Shown here: positions 14,526-22,904 of the stretch, piece by piece
Layout of the letters: the number at the start of each line of letters is the position of its first letter
Numbering within the stretch: the stretch's first letter is position 1
Source of the DNA: Collinsella sp.
Lineage (GTDB): Bacteria > Actinomycetota > Coriobacteriia > Coriobacteriales > Coriobacteriaceae
Assembly: GCA_019414045.1 (NCBI GenBank)
Contig: DXMW01000026.1
Location: 1 to 24,672 of the forward strand
DNA: 24,672 nt
Direction of reading: 5' to 3'
Notes under the pieces: generated by a model
Databases searched by the model: none
Told to the model about the DNA's origin: nothing
What the model saw: the letters and a program-made list of their open reading frames with translations, nothing else
Made by a program: the position numbers and the translations under genes

Positions 14526-15947
14526 TTAGGCCATGAGCAGGCCGGTCTCCGCGACGTTCTTGTACCAGTACGCGCTCGCCTTGGGATAGCGCTTCTGGGT
14601 CTCGAAGTCGATGTAGAACAGGCCGTAGCGCTTGTTGTAGCCGTTGGTCCAGGAGAACTGGTCCTGCAGCGACCACACAAAGTAACCGTCGACGTTTACG
14701 CCGCTGTCGATTGCCTTGAGGATCCATGCGAGATGCTGGCGCATGTAGTCGATGCGAGGGGCGTCGTCGATAAAGCCGTCCTCGAAGTCGTCCTTATAGC
14801 CCATGCCGTTCTCGGTGATGTAGATCTTCTTGTAGTTGGGGTAATCGTTCTTAATGCGGAGCAGCAGGTCGTAGAGGCCCTCGGGATAGATGATCCAGTC
14901 CCAATCGGTGGTGGGTACGCCTTCGCGCACGCATGACTCGCCCACGCCCTTGAGGAACCAGCGCGAGGAGCCCTTGTCGCCGGTGCCATTGTGGTTGATG
15001 TCGTTTTCGCCCTCGGCGGCACGCAGGAACTGGCACTTGTAGGTGTTGACGCCCAGGCAATCGTTGTAGGGGAGCGCGGCGGTCAGCGCGGCGATGTCCT
15101 CGTCGCGGACGTCGAGCTCGCCGCCGGCGATATGGGCCAGCTTGGTCGCGGCCTCCATGGTGTCGGCTGCATAGTGGCCGCGGAAGGTGGCGTCGAGTAC
15201 CCAGCGGTTGTTGATGACGTCGGCCATACGAGCCGCCTCGCAGTCGGCAGCGCTGTTGGGATCGAGGGGATACTTGGGCTCCAGGTTCTGGACAATGCCG
15301 ATCTCGCCCTCAAAGCCGCCCTCATGGAAGGCGACGACAGCCTTGGCGTGGGCCACCATCATGTTGTGCATGAGCTGGAAGGCCTTGTCCAGGCGGTACT
15401 TCTCGCCGTGCGGCCAGTTGCCGACGATAAAGCTGCCCTCGGCGGTTGCGGGAATCTCGTTAAAGGTAAACCAGTGCTTGACCTCGGTGAACTCGGCAAA
15501 GCAGAACTTGGCGTACTCGACGAAGGCGTCGATGGTCGTGCGCGTCAGGAAACCCTCGCCGCCGTTCTGGTAAAAGGCCTCGGGCGTATCGAAGTGATCG
15601 AGCGTGACATAGGGGATAACGCCAGCTTTGTTGCAGGTGGCGAAAAGCTCGTGATAGAAAGCGACACCCTCGGGGTTAATCTCGCCGGTGCCACTGGGGA
15701 AGATGCGGCTCCAAGCGATGGAGACGCGAATGCCGTTAATGCCGAAGCGCTGGCACAAGTCGATATCGACCGGATATTTGTTGTAGAAGTCGCTTGCGGG
15801 GTCGGGGGAGAAGCGACCCTGAGCAGCCAGGAAATCGTCCCAGGGCACTTTGCCCTTGCCGTGCGTGCGGGTCTCACCCTCAACCTGGTAAGCGGCGGTG
15901 GCGCCGCCAAACACAAAGCCGTCGGGGAACTGCATGGGGTTGGTCAT
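14526..15947 (-). CDS. lacG: 6-phospho-beta-galactosidase, GH1, LacG type (copy 1)
   Basis: A 473-residue glycoside hydrolase family 1 enzyme that splits phosphorylated disaccharides such as lactose 6-phosphate in the cytoplasm. The acid/base is Glu164 in TFNEI and the nucleophile Glu379 in ITENGMGY. The phosphate-binding set of LacG (Ser432, Lys439, Tyr441 in FSWTNGYNKRYG) is present. The overall pattern (ASDFYNKYPVDIDLC, HFDTPE, GTGDKGSSRWFLKGVG) follows LacG more closely than BglA. One variation is LDHFD where copy 2 and LacG have LHHFD. The ATG follows AAAGGATGA. It lies 75 bases downstream of its lacE. Confidence 0.92.
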   Translation of the reverse strand: MTNPMQFPDGFVFGGATAAYQVEGETRTHGKGKVPWDDFLAAQGRFSPDPASDFYNKYPVDIDLCQRFGINGIRVSIAWSRIFPSGTGEINPEGVAFYHELFATCNKAGVIPYVTLDHFDTPEAFYQNGGEGFLTRTTIDAFVEYAKFCFAEFTEVKHWFTFNEIPATAEGSFIVGNWPHGEKYRLDKAFQLMHNMMVAHAKAVVAFHEGGFEGEIGIVQNLEPKYPLDPNSAADCEAARMADVINNRWVLDATFRGHYAADTMEAATKLAHIAGGELDVRDEDIAALTAALPYNDCLGVNTYKCQFLRAAEGENDINHNGTGDKGSSRWFLKGVGESCVREGVPTTDWDWIIYPEGLYDLLLRIKNDYPNYKKIYITENGMGYKDDFEDGFIDDAPRIDYMRQHLAWILKAIDSGVNVDGYFVWSLQDQFSWTNGYNKRYGLFYIDFETQKRYPKASAYWYKNVAETGLLMA

Positions 15948-15981
15948 GAGTCATCCTTTCTGTGAGATACGAATAGGGAGA

Positions 15982-16008
15982 GGTGCCCGAACTGGGGATC
16001 CGGGCACC
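15982..16008 (-). other. Intercistronic hairpin between lacE1 and lacG1
   Basis: GGTGCCCG (15982-15989) pairs perfectly with CGGGCACC (16001-16008) around an 11-base loop. No U-run follows on the minus strand, so it is not a standard terminator. It may stabilise the 3' end of lacE mRNA or tune expression of the two genes. The second cassette has an unrelated hairpin in the same place. Confidence 0.6.
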
Positions 16009-16022
16009 AACAGAGGGAGGAA

Positions 16023-17801
16023 CTAGTTGAGGTTCTCGCGGAGCCACTTGATGGCGCCAGCGGGGTCGCGAGTAAGGTCGATATATTCCTTACCGCGCGG
16101 GGCGAGCAGCTTAATGCCCAGACGATCGGTGTCGGCCTTCATGTCGTTGTAGTAGCTACGAACCTGCGGAGCGAGCACGATGACGTCGTACTGATCCATG
16201 ATGGCAGTGTGCTGGCCATAGGCGCCTGCGGAGGAAGCGATGTTCTCTCCGGTCTGTGCGGCACCTTCCTTGATGGCGTTGGCAAGCATGGCAGAGGTGC
16301 CGGCGCCGGCGCACAGGACGAGGACCTTCAGGCCATCGACATCCTTCTTGGCGGATGCATCGGCAGCGGGCTCGGGCTGATCGGCGACAGGCTTGCTGTC
16401 GGCGGCGGCAACGGTCGTCTCGACGGAAGCGGTGGCCTGCTCGACAGCGGGCGTAGAGGCGTTGGCGGCGACGGAAGCGGCACCATCGGACTCGAGTCCC
16501 AGCTCGGCGGCGCGCTCGGCCTCCTGGTCGCAGAGCAGCTTATCGTATGCCTTCAAGAACGGCAGGTAGATGATGGCGTCCAGCAAGATGATGATCGCGA
16601 CAAATACCAGGGCGATAAGCTGGAAGTTCGTGGTGATGAAGATGCCGATGGGGGCAGGGGTAGCCCAAGGCACCACGAAGGAGAAGCCGTTCATACCCAC
16701 ATTGTCGATAAAGAACTTGGCAACACTCACGTTGACGCAGCCGGCGGCAACAAAGGGGATGAGCATGTAGGGGTTAAGGATCATCGGCGCGCCAAAGAGC
16801 AGCGGTTCGTTGACGGCGAAGGCAACAGGGACAATCGAGGCCTTACCGACGGCTTTGAGCTGCTTGGACTTCATGAAGAGAATCAGCAGAAGCGGCACGA
16901 TGAACGTGGCGCCGGTGCCGCCGAACTCACCCACGAGCGACATGTTAAAGGTGAGGGAGTGGGCGGGGTGGCCGCCTGCCAGCAGAACCTGCAGGTTCTC
17001 GGCCTGGTTGGCAAGACGGATGGGGTCGATGCCCGGCTGGACGATCGAGGGGCCGTGGACGCCGATGAACCAGAAGAACGCGGTGGCTGCCTGGATAAGG
17101 ATAAGGCCAGGATAGGTTTCTGCAGCGGTAAAGAGCGGGGAGAGCAGTTTGATAAGCAGCTCGGAGAACGGAACGCCCATGAGGTTGCGCACGACGACAT
17201 CGATGATGCCGCAGATGATGACGGCGCCGCCAAAGGGGATAATGTCGCGGAAGTTCTGAGCGATGGCGCCCGGGACCTCCTTGGGCAGCTTAATGGTCAG
17301 ATCGCGCGAGACGCAGAATTTGTAGACCCACACGGTGATGAACGCGGCGATATAGGCCGAGAACAGACCGCGCGTGCCCATGCTGGTGCAATCGAAGACC
17401 GAAAGTTCGGAGCCGTTGAACTTGGTGGTGAACTGCGTAACGGCGAGCAGCAGCATGCTGCACTGGGCGGCCACCATGGTGGAACCGTCGTTGAGCACTT
17501 TGCCGGCGGGCATGCGACGGTTCATGGAAGCCGTGAAGTTCTTGGCAGTGGTGCCAGCAACCATGATGCCCATAACGCCCATGGTGAAGTTGTACAGCTT
17601 GTTGCACCAGTCGATAAGCGGCTGGGGCAGCGTGATGCCGACTACGCCGGGAAGGGTGGCGATCAGCAGGAAGATCGAAGAGGTGAGGACGATGGGCATG
17701 CACCCAAGGAATCCGTCCTTAATGGCCTGGAGGTAGACGTTCCTCGAGATCTTCTCAAAGAACGGTTGATGCTTTTCGAGCATCTTTACGATGGCGTCCA
17801 T
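16023..17801 (-). CDS. lacE: PTS lactose-family EIICB permease, LacE type (copy 1)
   Basis: A 592-residue fusion of a membrane EIIC domain (about 1-440) and a cytoplasmic EIIB domain (about 488-592), joined by an Ala/Glu-rich linker. EIIC hallmarks are KISRNVYLQAIKDGF near the N-terminus, FFWFIGVHGPSIVQP, GGTGAT and VNEPLLFGAP. EIIB phosphorylation is at Cys497 in VLVLCAGAGTSAML. It imports and phosphorylates a beta-galactoside or beta-glucoside. No EIIA is fused or adjacent; LacF at 24214 is the only lactose-family EIIA in the window. GCAAAGGAGC precedes the ATG. Confidence 0.94.
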   Translation of the reverse strand: MDAIVKMLEKHQPFFEKISRNVYLQAIKDGFLGCMPIVLTSSIFLLIATLPGVVGITLPQPLIDWCNKLYNFTMGVMGIMVAGTTAKNFTASMNRRMPAGKVLNDGSTMVAAQCSMLLLAVTQFTTKFNGSELSVFDCTSMGTRGLFSAYIAAFITVWVYKFCVSRDLTIKLPKEVPGAIAQNFRDIIPFGGAVIICGIIDVVVRNLMGVPFSELLIKLLSPLFTAAETYPGLILIQAATAFFWFIGVHGPSIVQPGIDPIRLANQAENLQVLLAGGHPAHSLTFNMSLVGEFGGTGATFIVPLLLILFMKSKQLKAVGKASIVPVAFAVNEPLLFGAPMILNPYMLIPFVAAGCVNVSVAKFFIDNVGMNGFSFVVPWATPAPIGIFITTNFQLIALVFVAIIILLDAIIYLPFLKAYDKLLCDQEAERAAELGLESDGAASVAANASTPAVEQATASVETTVAAADSKPVADQPEPAADASAKKDVDGLKVLVLCAGAGTSAMLANAIKEGAAQTGENIASSAGAYGQHTAIMDQYDVIVLAPQVRSYYNDMKADTDRLGIKLLAPRGKEYIDLTRDPAGAIKWLRENLN

Positions 17802-17904
17802 AGAGCTCCTTTGCTACTTAATGCGCGACGCATGTGGATGGAACTGGTCGTCGATGGATGGTCAGGACTGCCCGGAAACCTTCCTGCTTAAGGAAGGCAT
17901 TGCC

Positions 17905-17948
17905 AAATGACAACGTTGTCATTTCGTTAATGACAACGTAAGACATTT
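17905..17948. promoter_or_regulatory. Two LacI-type operators in the lacE1-lacI1 spacer
   Basis: AAATGACAACGTTGTCATTT at 17905-17924 is a perfect 20-bp palindrome with a central CG. A second, imperfect copy AATGACAACGTAAGACATTT lies at 17929-17948, its centre 24 bp away. On the minus strand the first abuts a -35-like TTGGCA (17901-17906), as in the second cassette. Binding of LacI1 would repress lacE1 and perhaps lacI1. Confidence 0.75.
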
Positions 17949-17974
17949 TTGGAAGAGCAACAAGGATTTACGGG

Positions 17975-18003
17975 TGAACGGTCGATATTGTCCGATAAAC
18001 GGC
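17975..18003 (-). promoter_or_regulatory. Direct-repeat operator, 21-bp period (LytTR-like)
   Basis: TGAACGGT at 17975-17982 and TAAACGGC at 17996-18003 are exactly 21 bp apart. On the minus strand, the direction of lacE1, the units read GCCGTTTA and ACCGTTCA. The site lies upstream of lacI1 and also of the LacI operators controlling lacE1. Confidence 0.55.
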
Positions 18004-18076
18004 TGATTTGTCAGTCGGGCAGGTAGTGTATGCTAGAACGCAAAAAACAAGCGATGTAAAACCGACTGGAGAAGTA

Positions 18077-19087
18077 GTGGCAACGATGGACAAGAAAAAT
18101 GTCTCAATGAATGATGTGGCAGTTGCCGCGGGCGTTTCTCTCAAGACGGTGTCGCGCGTGATCAACGAGCCCGATAGCGTGCGAGAGTCGACACGCGATA
18201 AGGTCCATTCGGCAATGGAGGCGCTCGGGTTTCGAGCCAACTTTGCCGCGCGTTCACTCAAGTTGGGCCGTTACGGGTGCATCGGCGTGGTGATGTTCCA
18301 CTTGTCGGGCGGCGCCGTGGACATGATTGACGGTATCGCCGATGCCGCCGAAGAACGCGGCTTTGCGCTCACGATGATTAAGAAGCGCGCGGGGGAGAAG
18401 ATGACCCTTGCCGAAGCGGCGCGCAGGATGTCGCAGCTGCCTGTTGATGGCATGATCTTCAACCTGCGCCAGATGGTCGATGACTTTGATACCTTTGAGG
18501 CACCGAAGGACCTCAAGACGGTGATTATCACGCCGATGGAACATCCTACCTGCTCAACCGTCAGTGACGACCAAGAGGGCGGCGCGCGCATGGCGTGCGA
18601 GTGCTTCTTAAATCGCGGGCACAAGAACGTGTACTTCGTCTCTGGTAAGAAAGAGTCGCTGTCGAGCCAGTGCCGTATGAAAGGTTGGCGTGCGGCACTC
18701 GAGGCACGTGGCATTGAGCCGCCCGAGCCTCTGCAAGGCGATTGGAATGCGGATAGTGGCTATGCCGCGGGCCTTGTGCTTGCCGATAAGCCCGATTGCA
18801 CGGCGGTCCTCGCTGCTAACGACTGCATGGCAAACGGCGTGATGATGGCTCTACGTGACAAAGGGCTCAGTGTGCCCGACGACGTGTCCGTGATCGGCTT
18901 CGACGATGAGCTCTACAAGACGATTCCCAACTCGATTCTGACGTCGGTGAAGTTTCGCCACCGCGAGCTGGGCATCCGTGCGCTTAACGAGGTCGTCGCA
19001 GGTCTGGAAGCCCCGAGCTCCAGAAGCCGTACGCTCGTCTCGGGCGTGTTGGTCGAGCGTTCCAGCGTGAAAGACCTGCGGGCGTAG
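18077..19087 (+). CDS. LacI-family transcriptional regulator (copy 1)
   Basis: A 336-residue LacI-family protein: N-terminal helix-turn-helix (MNDVAVAAGVSLKTVSRVINEPDSV), hinge helix (FAARSLKLGR) and periplasmic-binding-like sensor domain. I prefer the GTG at 18077 because GGAG lies 5 bases upstream and the resulting MATMDKK start matches the paralogue's MAAVKK. An ATG at 18086 is the alternative. The recognition helix begins S-L-K-T, versus S-E-Q-T in the paralogue at 22995, matching the different palindromes near each gene. It is divergent from lacE1. The inducer is unknown, probably a phosphorylated or free beta-galactoside. Confidence 0.92.
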   Translation: MATMDKKNVSMNDVAVAAGVSLKTVSRVINEPDSVRESTRDKVHSAMEALGFRANFAARSLKLGRYGCIGVVMFHLSGGAVDMIDGIADAAEERGFALTMIKKRAGEKMTLAEAARRMSQLPVDGMIFNLRQMVDDFDTFEAPKDLKTVIITPMEHPTCSTVSDDQEGGARMACECFLNRGHKNVYFVSGKKESLSSQCRMKGWRAALEARGIEPPEPLQGDWNADSGYAAGLVLADKPDCTAVLAANDCMANGVMMALRDKGLSVPDDVSVIGFDDELYKTIPNSILTSVKFRHRELGIRALNEVVAGLEAPSSRSRTLVSGVLVERSSVKDLRA

Positions 19088-19104
19088 ACGTGCTCGGCTC
19101 GTTC

Positions 19105-19245
19105 ATCTCAATCTGTAACAACCAGACGTCCAAAACCGGTTTTAGTGTTACGGATTTAGACAATTCTGCCCCGCCTATTCCATTTGTCTCGATCTGTAAC
19201 AGTTAAGGGTGAAATAACCAGCTAGATGTTACAGATTGAGACAAA
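19105..19245. repeat. Two more units of the convergent-intergenic hairpin repeat
   Basis: Units at about 19105-19162 and 19183-19245 have the same ends as those at 14138-14434 (ATCTCAATCTGTAACA and TGTTACAGATTGAGACA). The last unit of both clusters continues into the shared flank GAGACAAACGGC before the lacG terminator. The cluster again lies between a plus-strand regulator and a minus-strand lacG. Confidence 0.85.
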
Positions 19246-19262
19246 CGGCTTCCGACCCGCCC

Positions 19263-19307
19263 AAAAAAGGCCGGGGGCGGCGCGCCGTGTGACGTGCCGC
19301 CCCCGGC
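19263..19307 (-). terminator. Intrinsic terminator of the second lacE-lacG operon
   Basis: GCCGGGGGCGGC (19270-19281) pairs perfectly over 12 bp with GCCGCCCCCGGC (19296-19307), with TTTTTT on the minus strand from 19263-19268. Confidence 0.95.
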
Positions 19308-19352
19308 TGAGAAATGGGGACAGGTTATGTGGGCAGGCGACCCCGCCAGCCG

Positions 19353-20792
19353 CTAGTCCAGACGACGGGTCTGCGCCACGTGCTTGTACCAGTAGGCGCT
19401 TGCCTTGGGCGTGCGCTTCTGGGTTTCAAAGTCTACGTAGAAGAAGCCATAGCGCTTGTTGTAGCCGTTGGTCCAAGAGAACTGATCCTGCAGGCTCCAC
19501 AGGAAGTAGCCGCCCACGTTGACGCCCACCTCCATGGCCTTGAGCAACCAGCGCAGGTGCTGCTCGATGTAGTCGATGCGCGGCTGGTCATCCACAAAAC
19601 CGTCCTTGTAGGGGTCCTTGTAGCCCATGCCGTTCTCGGTGATGAAGATCTGCTTGTAGTTGGGGTAGCGCTGCTTAATGTAGACGAGCAGATCGAACAG
19701 ACCCTCGGGATAGATGATCCAGTCCCAGTCGGTGGTGGGGATGCCGGGCTTGTTCACATGCTCGCCAATGCCCTTGACGCGCCAGCGGCCGGTGCCCTTC
19801 TCGCCCGTACCGTTGTGGTGCAGGTCGTTCTCGCCATCGTAAGCCTTCAAAAAACGGCACTGGTAGTTGTTGACACCCAGGTAGTCGTTGTAGAGCGCTG
19901 CCTCGCGCATAATCTCGAGGTCCTCGTTCTGGATCTCGATGGTGCCGCCCGAGACGGCAGCCAGGCGGTTGGCGCACTCGAGGGTGTCGGGGGCATAGTC
20001 GCCGCGGAAGGTGGCGTCGAGCAAAAACTGGTTCTGCAGCACGTGCTCGTTGTTGGCGGCCTTGATGTCGGCGGGGTCGTTCTCGTTGAGCGGGTACTTA
20101 AACTCCAGCGACTGAATGACGCCGATCTTGCCCTTAAAACCACCGTTGTGGAAGGCCAGTACTGCCTTGGCGTGGGCGAGCATCATGTTGTGCTCGCACT
20201 GGAAAGCCTCGGCCAGATGCGCCTTGACGCCGCCGGGGAAGGTGCCCTCGATGTAGGTGTTGGAGGCGTCGGCCCAGATCTCGTTAAAGGTGAACCAGTA
20301 GGTTACCTGGTCGGCGTACTCCTTAAAGCAGAAGGTGGCAAAGTCCACAAAGGCGTCGATGGTCTCGCGGTTGAGGAAGTCGCCCTTCTCAAAGAGGGGC
20401 AGCGGCGTGTCAAAGTGATGCAGCGTGACAAACGGCTCAACGTGGTGCTTGTGGCACTCGGCGAAGAGATCGTGGTAGAACTGGACACCCTCGGGGTTGA
20501 TCTCGCCGGTGCCGTTGGGGAAGATGCGACTCCAGGCGATGGAGAGGCGGATGCCGTTGATGCCGAACTCCTCGCACAGCTCCAAATCGACGGGGTACTG
20601 GTTGTAAAAGTCCGAAGCGGGATCGGGGGAGAAACGGCCCTGGGCCTCCAGGAAGTCGTCCCAGGCAACCTTGCCCTTACCGTGAGTGCGGGTCTCGCCC
20701 TCTACCTGGTAGGCAGCGGTGGCGCCGCCAAAGACAAAGTCCTCGGGAAACTGCGCAGGCGGGTTGGTGACGCTAGCAGGATTAACGGACAT
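19353..20792 (-). CDS. lacG: 6-phospho-beta-galactosidase, GH1, LacG type (copy 2)
   Basis: A 479-residue GH1 enzyme paralogous to the one at 14526. Acid/base Glu171 (TFNEI), nucleophile Glu386 (ITENGMG) and the phosphate-binding trio Ser439, Lys446 and Tyr448 (FSWTNGYNKRYG) are intact. It keeps the LHHFDTP motif of classical LacG. The N-terminus is about 7 residues longer than copy 1. I see no strong ribosome binding site before the ATG, so translation may depend on lacE2 upstream, 70 bases away. Divergence from copy 1 in the middle of the protein suggests a different aglycone or disaccharide preference. Confidence 0.92.
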   Translation of the reverse strand: MSVNPASVTNPPAQFPEDFVFGGATAAYQVEGETRTHGKGKVAWDDFLEAQGRFSPDPASDFYNQYPVDLELCEEFGINGIRLSIAWSRIFPNGTGEINPEGVQFYHDLFAECHKHHVEPFVTLHHFDTPLPLFEKGDFLNRETIDAFVDFATFCFKEYADQVTYWFTFNEIWADASNTYIEGTFPGGVKAHLAEAFQCEHNMMLAHAKAVLAFHNGGFKGKIGVIQSLEFKYPLNENDPADIKAANNEHVLQNQFLLDATFRGDYAPDTLECANRLAAVSGGTIEIQNEDLEIMREAALYNDYLGVNNYQCRFLKAYDGENDLHHNGTGEKGTGRWRVKGIGEHVNKPGIPTTDWDWIIYPEGLFDLLVYIKQRYPNYKQIFITENGMGYKDPYKDGFVDDQPRIDYIEQHLRWLLKAMEVGVNVGGYFLWSLQDQFSWTNGYNKRYGFFYVDFETQKRTPKASAYWYKHVAQTRRLD

Positions 20793-20822
20793 GATGAAAT
20801 ATCCAATCGTCTAAATCGAAGT

Positions 20823-20850
20823 GCCAGCCGGTCTTGGATGGTCGGCTGGC
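20823..20850 (-). other. Intercistronic hairpin between lacE2 and lacG2
   Basis: GCCAGCCG (20823-20830) pairs perfectly with CGGCTGGC (20843-20850) around a 12-base loop, with no U-run. It occupies the same position as the hairpin in the first cassette but has a different sequence. Confidence 0.6.
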
Positions 20851-20862
20851 CCTGAGCGTTAC

Positions 20863-22638
20863 TTACTTCGAGAGTTGCTCGCTTACGAAGGCGAGAGACT
20901 TGTCGCCGTTCTGGGAGAGCTCGATGTATTGCTTACCGCGGCAGGCGACGCACTTGTTGCCCACGCGCTCGCAGTCCTTCTGCAGGTCTGCCAGGTAGCT
21001 TGCGGCCTGCGGGGCCAGGACGACCAGGTCAAAGTCGGGGAGCATATCCACGTGGTTGCCATAGGCCTCGGCAGCGGTCTCCAGATTGATGCCGCGCTCC
21101 TTGGCAGCCTTGGCCAGCGCGTTGGCGAGCAGGCCCGAGGTTCCGCCACCCTGGCAGAGCACGAGCACGCGCTTGCCGTTGAGGTCGCTGGCGGTCGTAG
21201 CCTCGGCAGCGGGTGCTGCGGAAGCGGCGGGGGCGTCAGCCTTCACGGTCTCGGCGGCAGCGCCGGCGGCAACGCTCTTGGCATCGGCCTTGCCCTGGAA
21301 GGCATCGTTGAGCTTGGCGGCCTTCTCGGCGTTCTTGGCGGCGAGCTCCTCCTGGGAGATCTCGGCCTCCTCGGCGCACTTCTGGGCGTCATAGGCACGG
21401 AAGAACGGGTAGTACAGGGCAAAGTCGACGATCAGGATGATGGCGAGCATCACAAAGGCGAGCGGCTGGAAGCCCAAGCCCATGATGGTGCCGATGGGGC
21501 CGGGGACGGTCCAAGGCAGGGTGTACATAAAGCCGTTCATGCCCAAGAAGTCGATAAAGATCTTGAGGATCCAGATGTTGGCGATCGGGGCAAAAACAAA
21601 CGGGACAAAGAAGACGGGGTTGAGCACGATGGGCGCGGCGAACAGCAGCGGCTCGTTGACAGCAAAACAGACCGGGACGATGGCGGCCTTACCGACGGCG
21701 CGCATCTCCTGGGATTTGGCCAGGAAGCAGAACATGAAGACCAGGACGAGCGTGGCACCGGTGCCGCCCATGCAGACGACGAAGTACTGGGCACCCTGGG
21801 TCAGGACAGCGGAAGCGTGCTGGCCGGCCTGGAACGCAGCCAGGTTGTCGGTCATGTTGGCGACGAGGGCGGCGGCGATGGCGGGCTCGACGATCGAGGG
21901 GCCGTGGACGCCCACGAACCAGAAGAGGCTCATAGCGCCGTAGATCACAGCGAGGCCGATGTAGCCGTCGGCGGCGGTGAACAGGGGCTGGAACACCTGG
22001 ATGACGCCCTGGGCAAAGCAGAAGCCAAAGGCAGCACGGAAGACGATATCAAAGACCCAAAAGACGGTGATGCAGACGGAGAAGGGGATGATGTCCTTAA
22101 AGGTCTGCGAGATGTTGGGCGGAACCTGCTCGGGCATCTTGACGGTGATGTTGCGCTTGATGAAGAACTTGTAGATGATGCCGGTCACAAACGCAGCGAT
22201 GAAGGCGGTTAGCAGGCCCTTGGAACCAAGATAGGTGGTGTTGAAGCCGCTGGCGGCGTCCGTGGCGATCGTGTCGCTCGAAAGGAGCAAGAAGCCGATG
22301 ATGGCCGCGCACATGCACGAGATAAAGTTGATCTGGTTGTTCTTGGGCAGGTCGCGGTTCTGGGCGTCGGCGAAGTGCTTGGCCGTGGTGGCGGCACAGG
22401 CGATGGCCAGGATGCCCATGGAGTAGTTGTAGCACTTCCACAGGGCGTTGTTGATGTCATCGGGCCAATAGAAACCCCAGATGTTGGGGACCGAGGCTAC
22501 CAGGCAGAAGATGGACGAGAAGATGATGATGGGGATGACGGAGATAAAGCCGTCGCGGATCGCCTTGAGGTACTTGTTGCGGGCGATCGCGTTGAAAAAG
22601 GGCTGGCCCTTTTCGATGATGGCGATGAGTTGCTCCAT
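20863..22638 (-). CDS. lacE: PTS lactose-family EIICB permease, LacE type (copy 2)
   Basis: A 591-residue EIICB, the family match being even closer than for copy 1: IARNKYLKAIRDGFISVIPIIIFSSIF at the N-terminus (conserved core shown in part: KYLKAIRDGF), FWFVGVHGPSIVEPAIAA, GGTGATL and VNEPLLFAAP in EIIC. An Ala-rich linker (about residues 430-485) leads to EIIB with Cys495 in VLVLCQGGGTSGLL. It imports lactose or a related beta-galactoside as the 6-phosphate. TTAGGAGC precedes the ATG. It probably shares the single LacF at 24214 with copy 1. Confidence 0.94.
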   Translation of the reverse strand: MEQLIAIIEKGQPFFNAIARNKYLKAIRDGFISVIPIIIFSSIFCLVASVPNIWGFYWPDDINNALWKCYNYSMGILAIACAATTAKHFADAQNRDLPKNNQINFISCMCAAIIGFLLLSSDTIATDAASGFNTTYLGSKGLLTAFIAAFVTGIIYKFFIKRNITVKMPEQVPPNISQTFKDIIPFSVCITVFWVFDIVFRAAFGFCFAQGVIQVFQPLFTAADGYIGLAVIYGAMSLFWFVGVHGPSIVEPAIAAALVANMTDNLAAFQAGQHASAVLTQGAQYFVVCMGGTGATLVLVFMFCFLAKSQEMRAVGKAAIVPVCFAVNEPLLFAAPIVLNPVFFVPFVFAPIANIWILKIFIDFLGMNGFMYTLPWTVPGPIGTIMGLGFQPLAFVMLAIILIVDFALYYPFFRAYDAQKCAEEAEISQEELAAKNAEKAAKLNDAFQGKADAKSVAAGAAAETVKADAPAASAAPAAEATTASDLNGKRVLVLCQGGGTSGLLANALAKAAKERGINLETAAEAYGNHVDMLPDFDLVVLAPQAASYLADLQKDCERVGNKCVACRGKQYIELSQNGDKSLAFVSEQLSK

Positions 22639-22671
22639 GCAAAGCTCCTAAGAGTCGGTGGGTTAGCAACG

Positions 22672-22699
22672 ATGGTAGCTTTTGGCGTTCGGTTGCCAA
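22672..22699 (-). promoter_or_regulatory. Predicted promoter of the second lacE-lacG operon
   Basis: On the minus strand, TTGGCA (22694-22699) and TACCAT (22672-22677) are separated by 16 bp, close to the consensus -35 and -10. The -35 overlaps the edge of the LacI-type operator at 22697-22720, as expected for repression. The leader would be about 25-30 bases. Confidence 0.5.
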
Positions 22700-22720
22700 A
22701 ATGTTGACGTTGCCATTTTG
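22697..22720. promoter_or_regulatory. LacI-type operator next to lacE2
   Basis: Arms CAAAATG (22697-22703) and CATTTTG (22714-22720) flank a centre with ACGT in the middle. The half-sites read ATGTTGACG and, on the other strand, ATGGCAACG. Confidence 0.65.
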
Positions 22721-22819
22721 CGACACAAAAAAAGACGCGAACCAGTGGTTCCTGTGCCTGCGAACCATCGATTCCTTACGCGTAAACGTTTGAGCCGCCC
22801 GGTGGCTCTGTGGTTGCGC

Positions 22820-22837
22820 AATGGCAACGTTAACATT
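22820..22837. promoter_or_regulatory. Second LacI-type operator in the lacE2-lacI2 spacer
   Basis: AATGGCAACGTTAACATT contains half-sites ATGGCAACG and, reversed, ATGTTAACG. These are nearly the same pair as at 22697-22720 but in opposite order. The spacing between the two operators would permit a DNA loop. Confidence 0.65.
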
Positions 22838-22875
22838 TGGGCGACAAAAGCCGTTCGGGGAAGCAAGATTGTCGG

Positions 22876-22904
22876 TGAACGGTAGGTTTTGGGTGGTAAA
22901 CGTA
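22876..22904 (-). promoter_or_regulatory. Direct-repeat operator, 21-bp period (LytTR-like)
   Basis: TGAACGGT at 22876-22883 and TAAACGTA at 22897-22904 are exactly 21 bp apart. On the minus strand the units read TACGTTTA and ACCGTTCA, pointing towards lacE2. It lies directly upstream of the lacI2 promoter candidate. Confidence 0.55.

Noticed and set aside
16209..17891. 560-codon plus-strand open frame opposite lacE1, and a similar one opposite lacE2
   Set aside because: Both run antisense to clear EIICB genes and encode Gly/Asp/Val-rich sequence without motifs.
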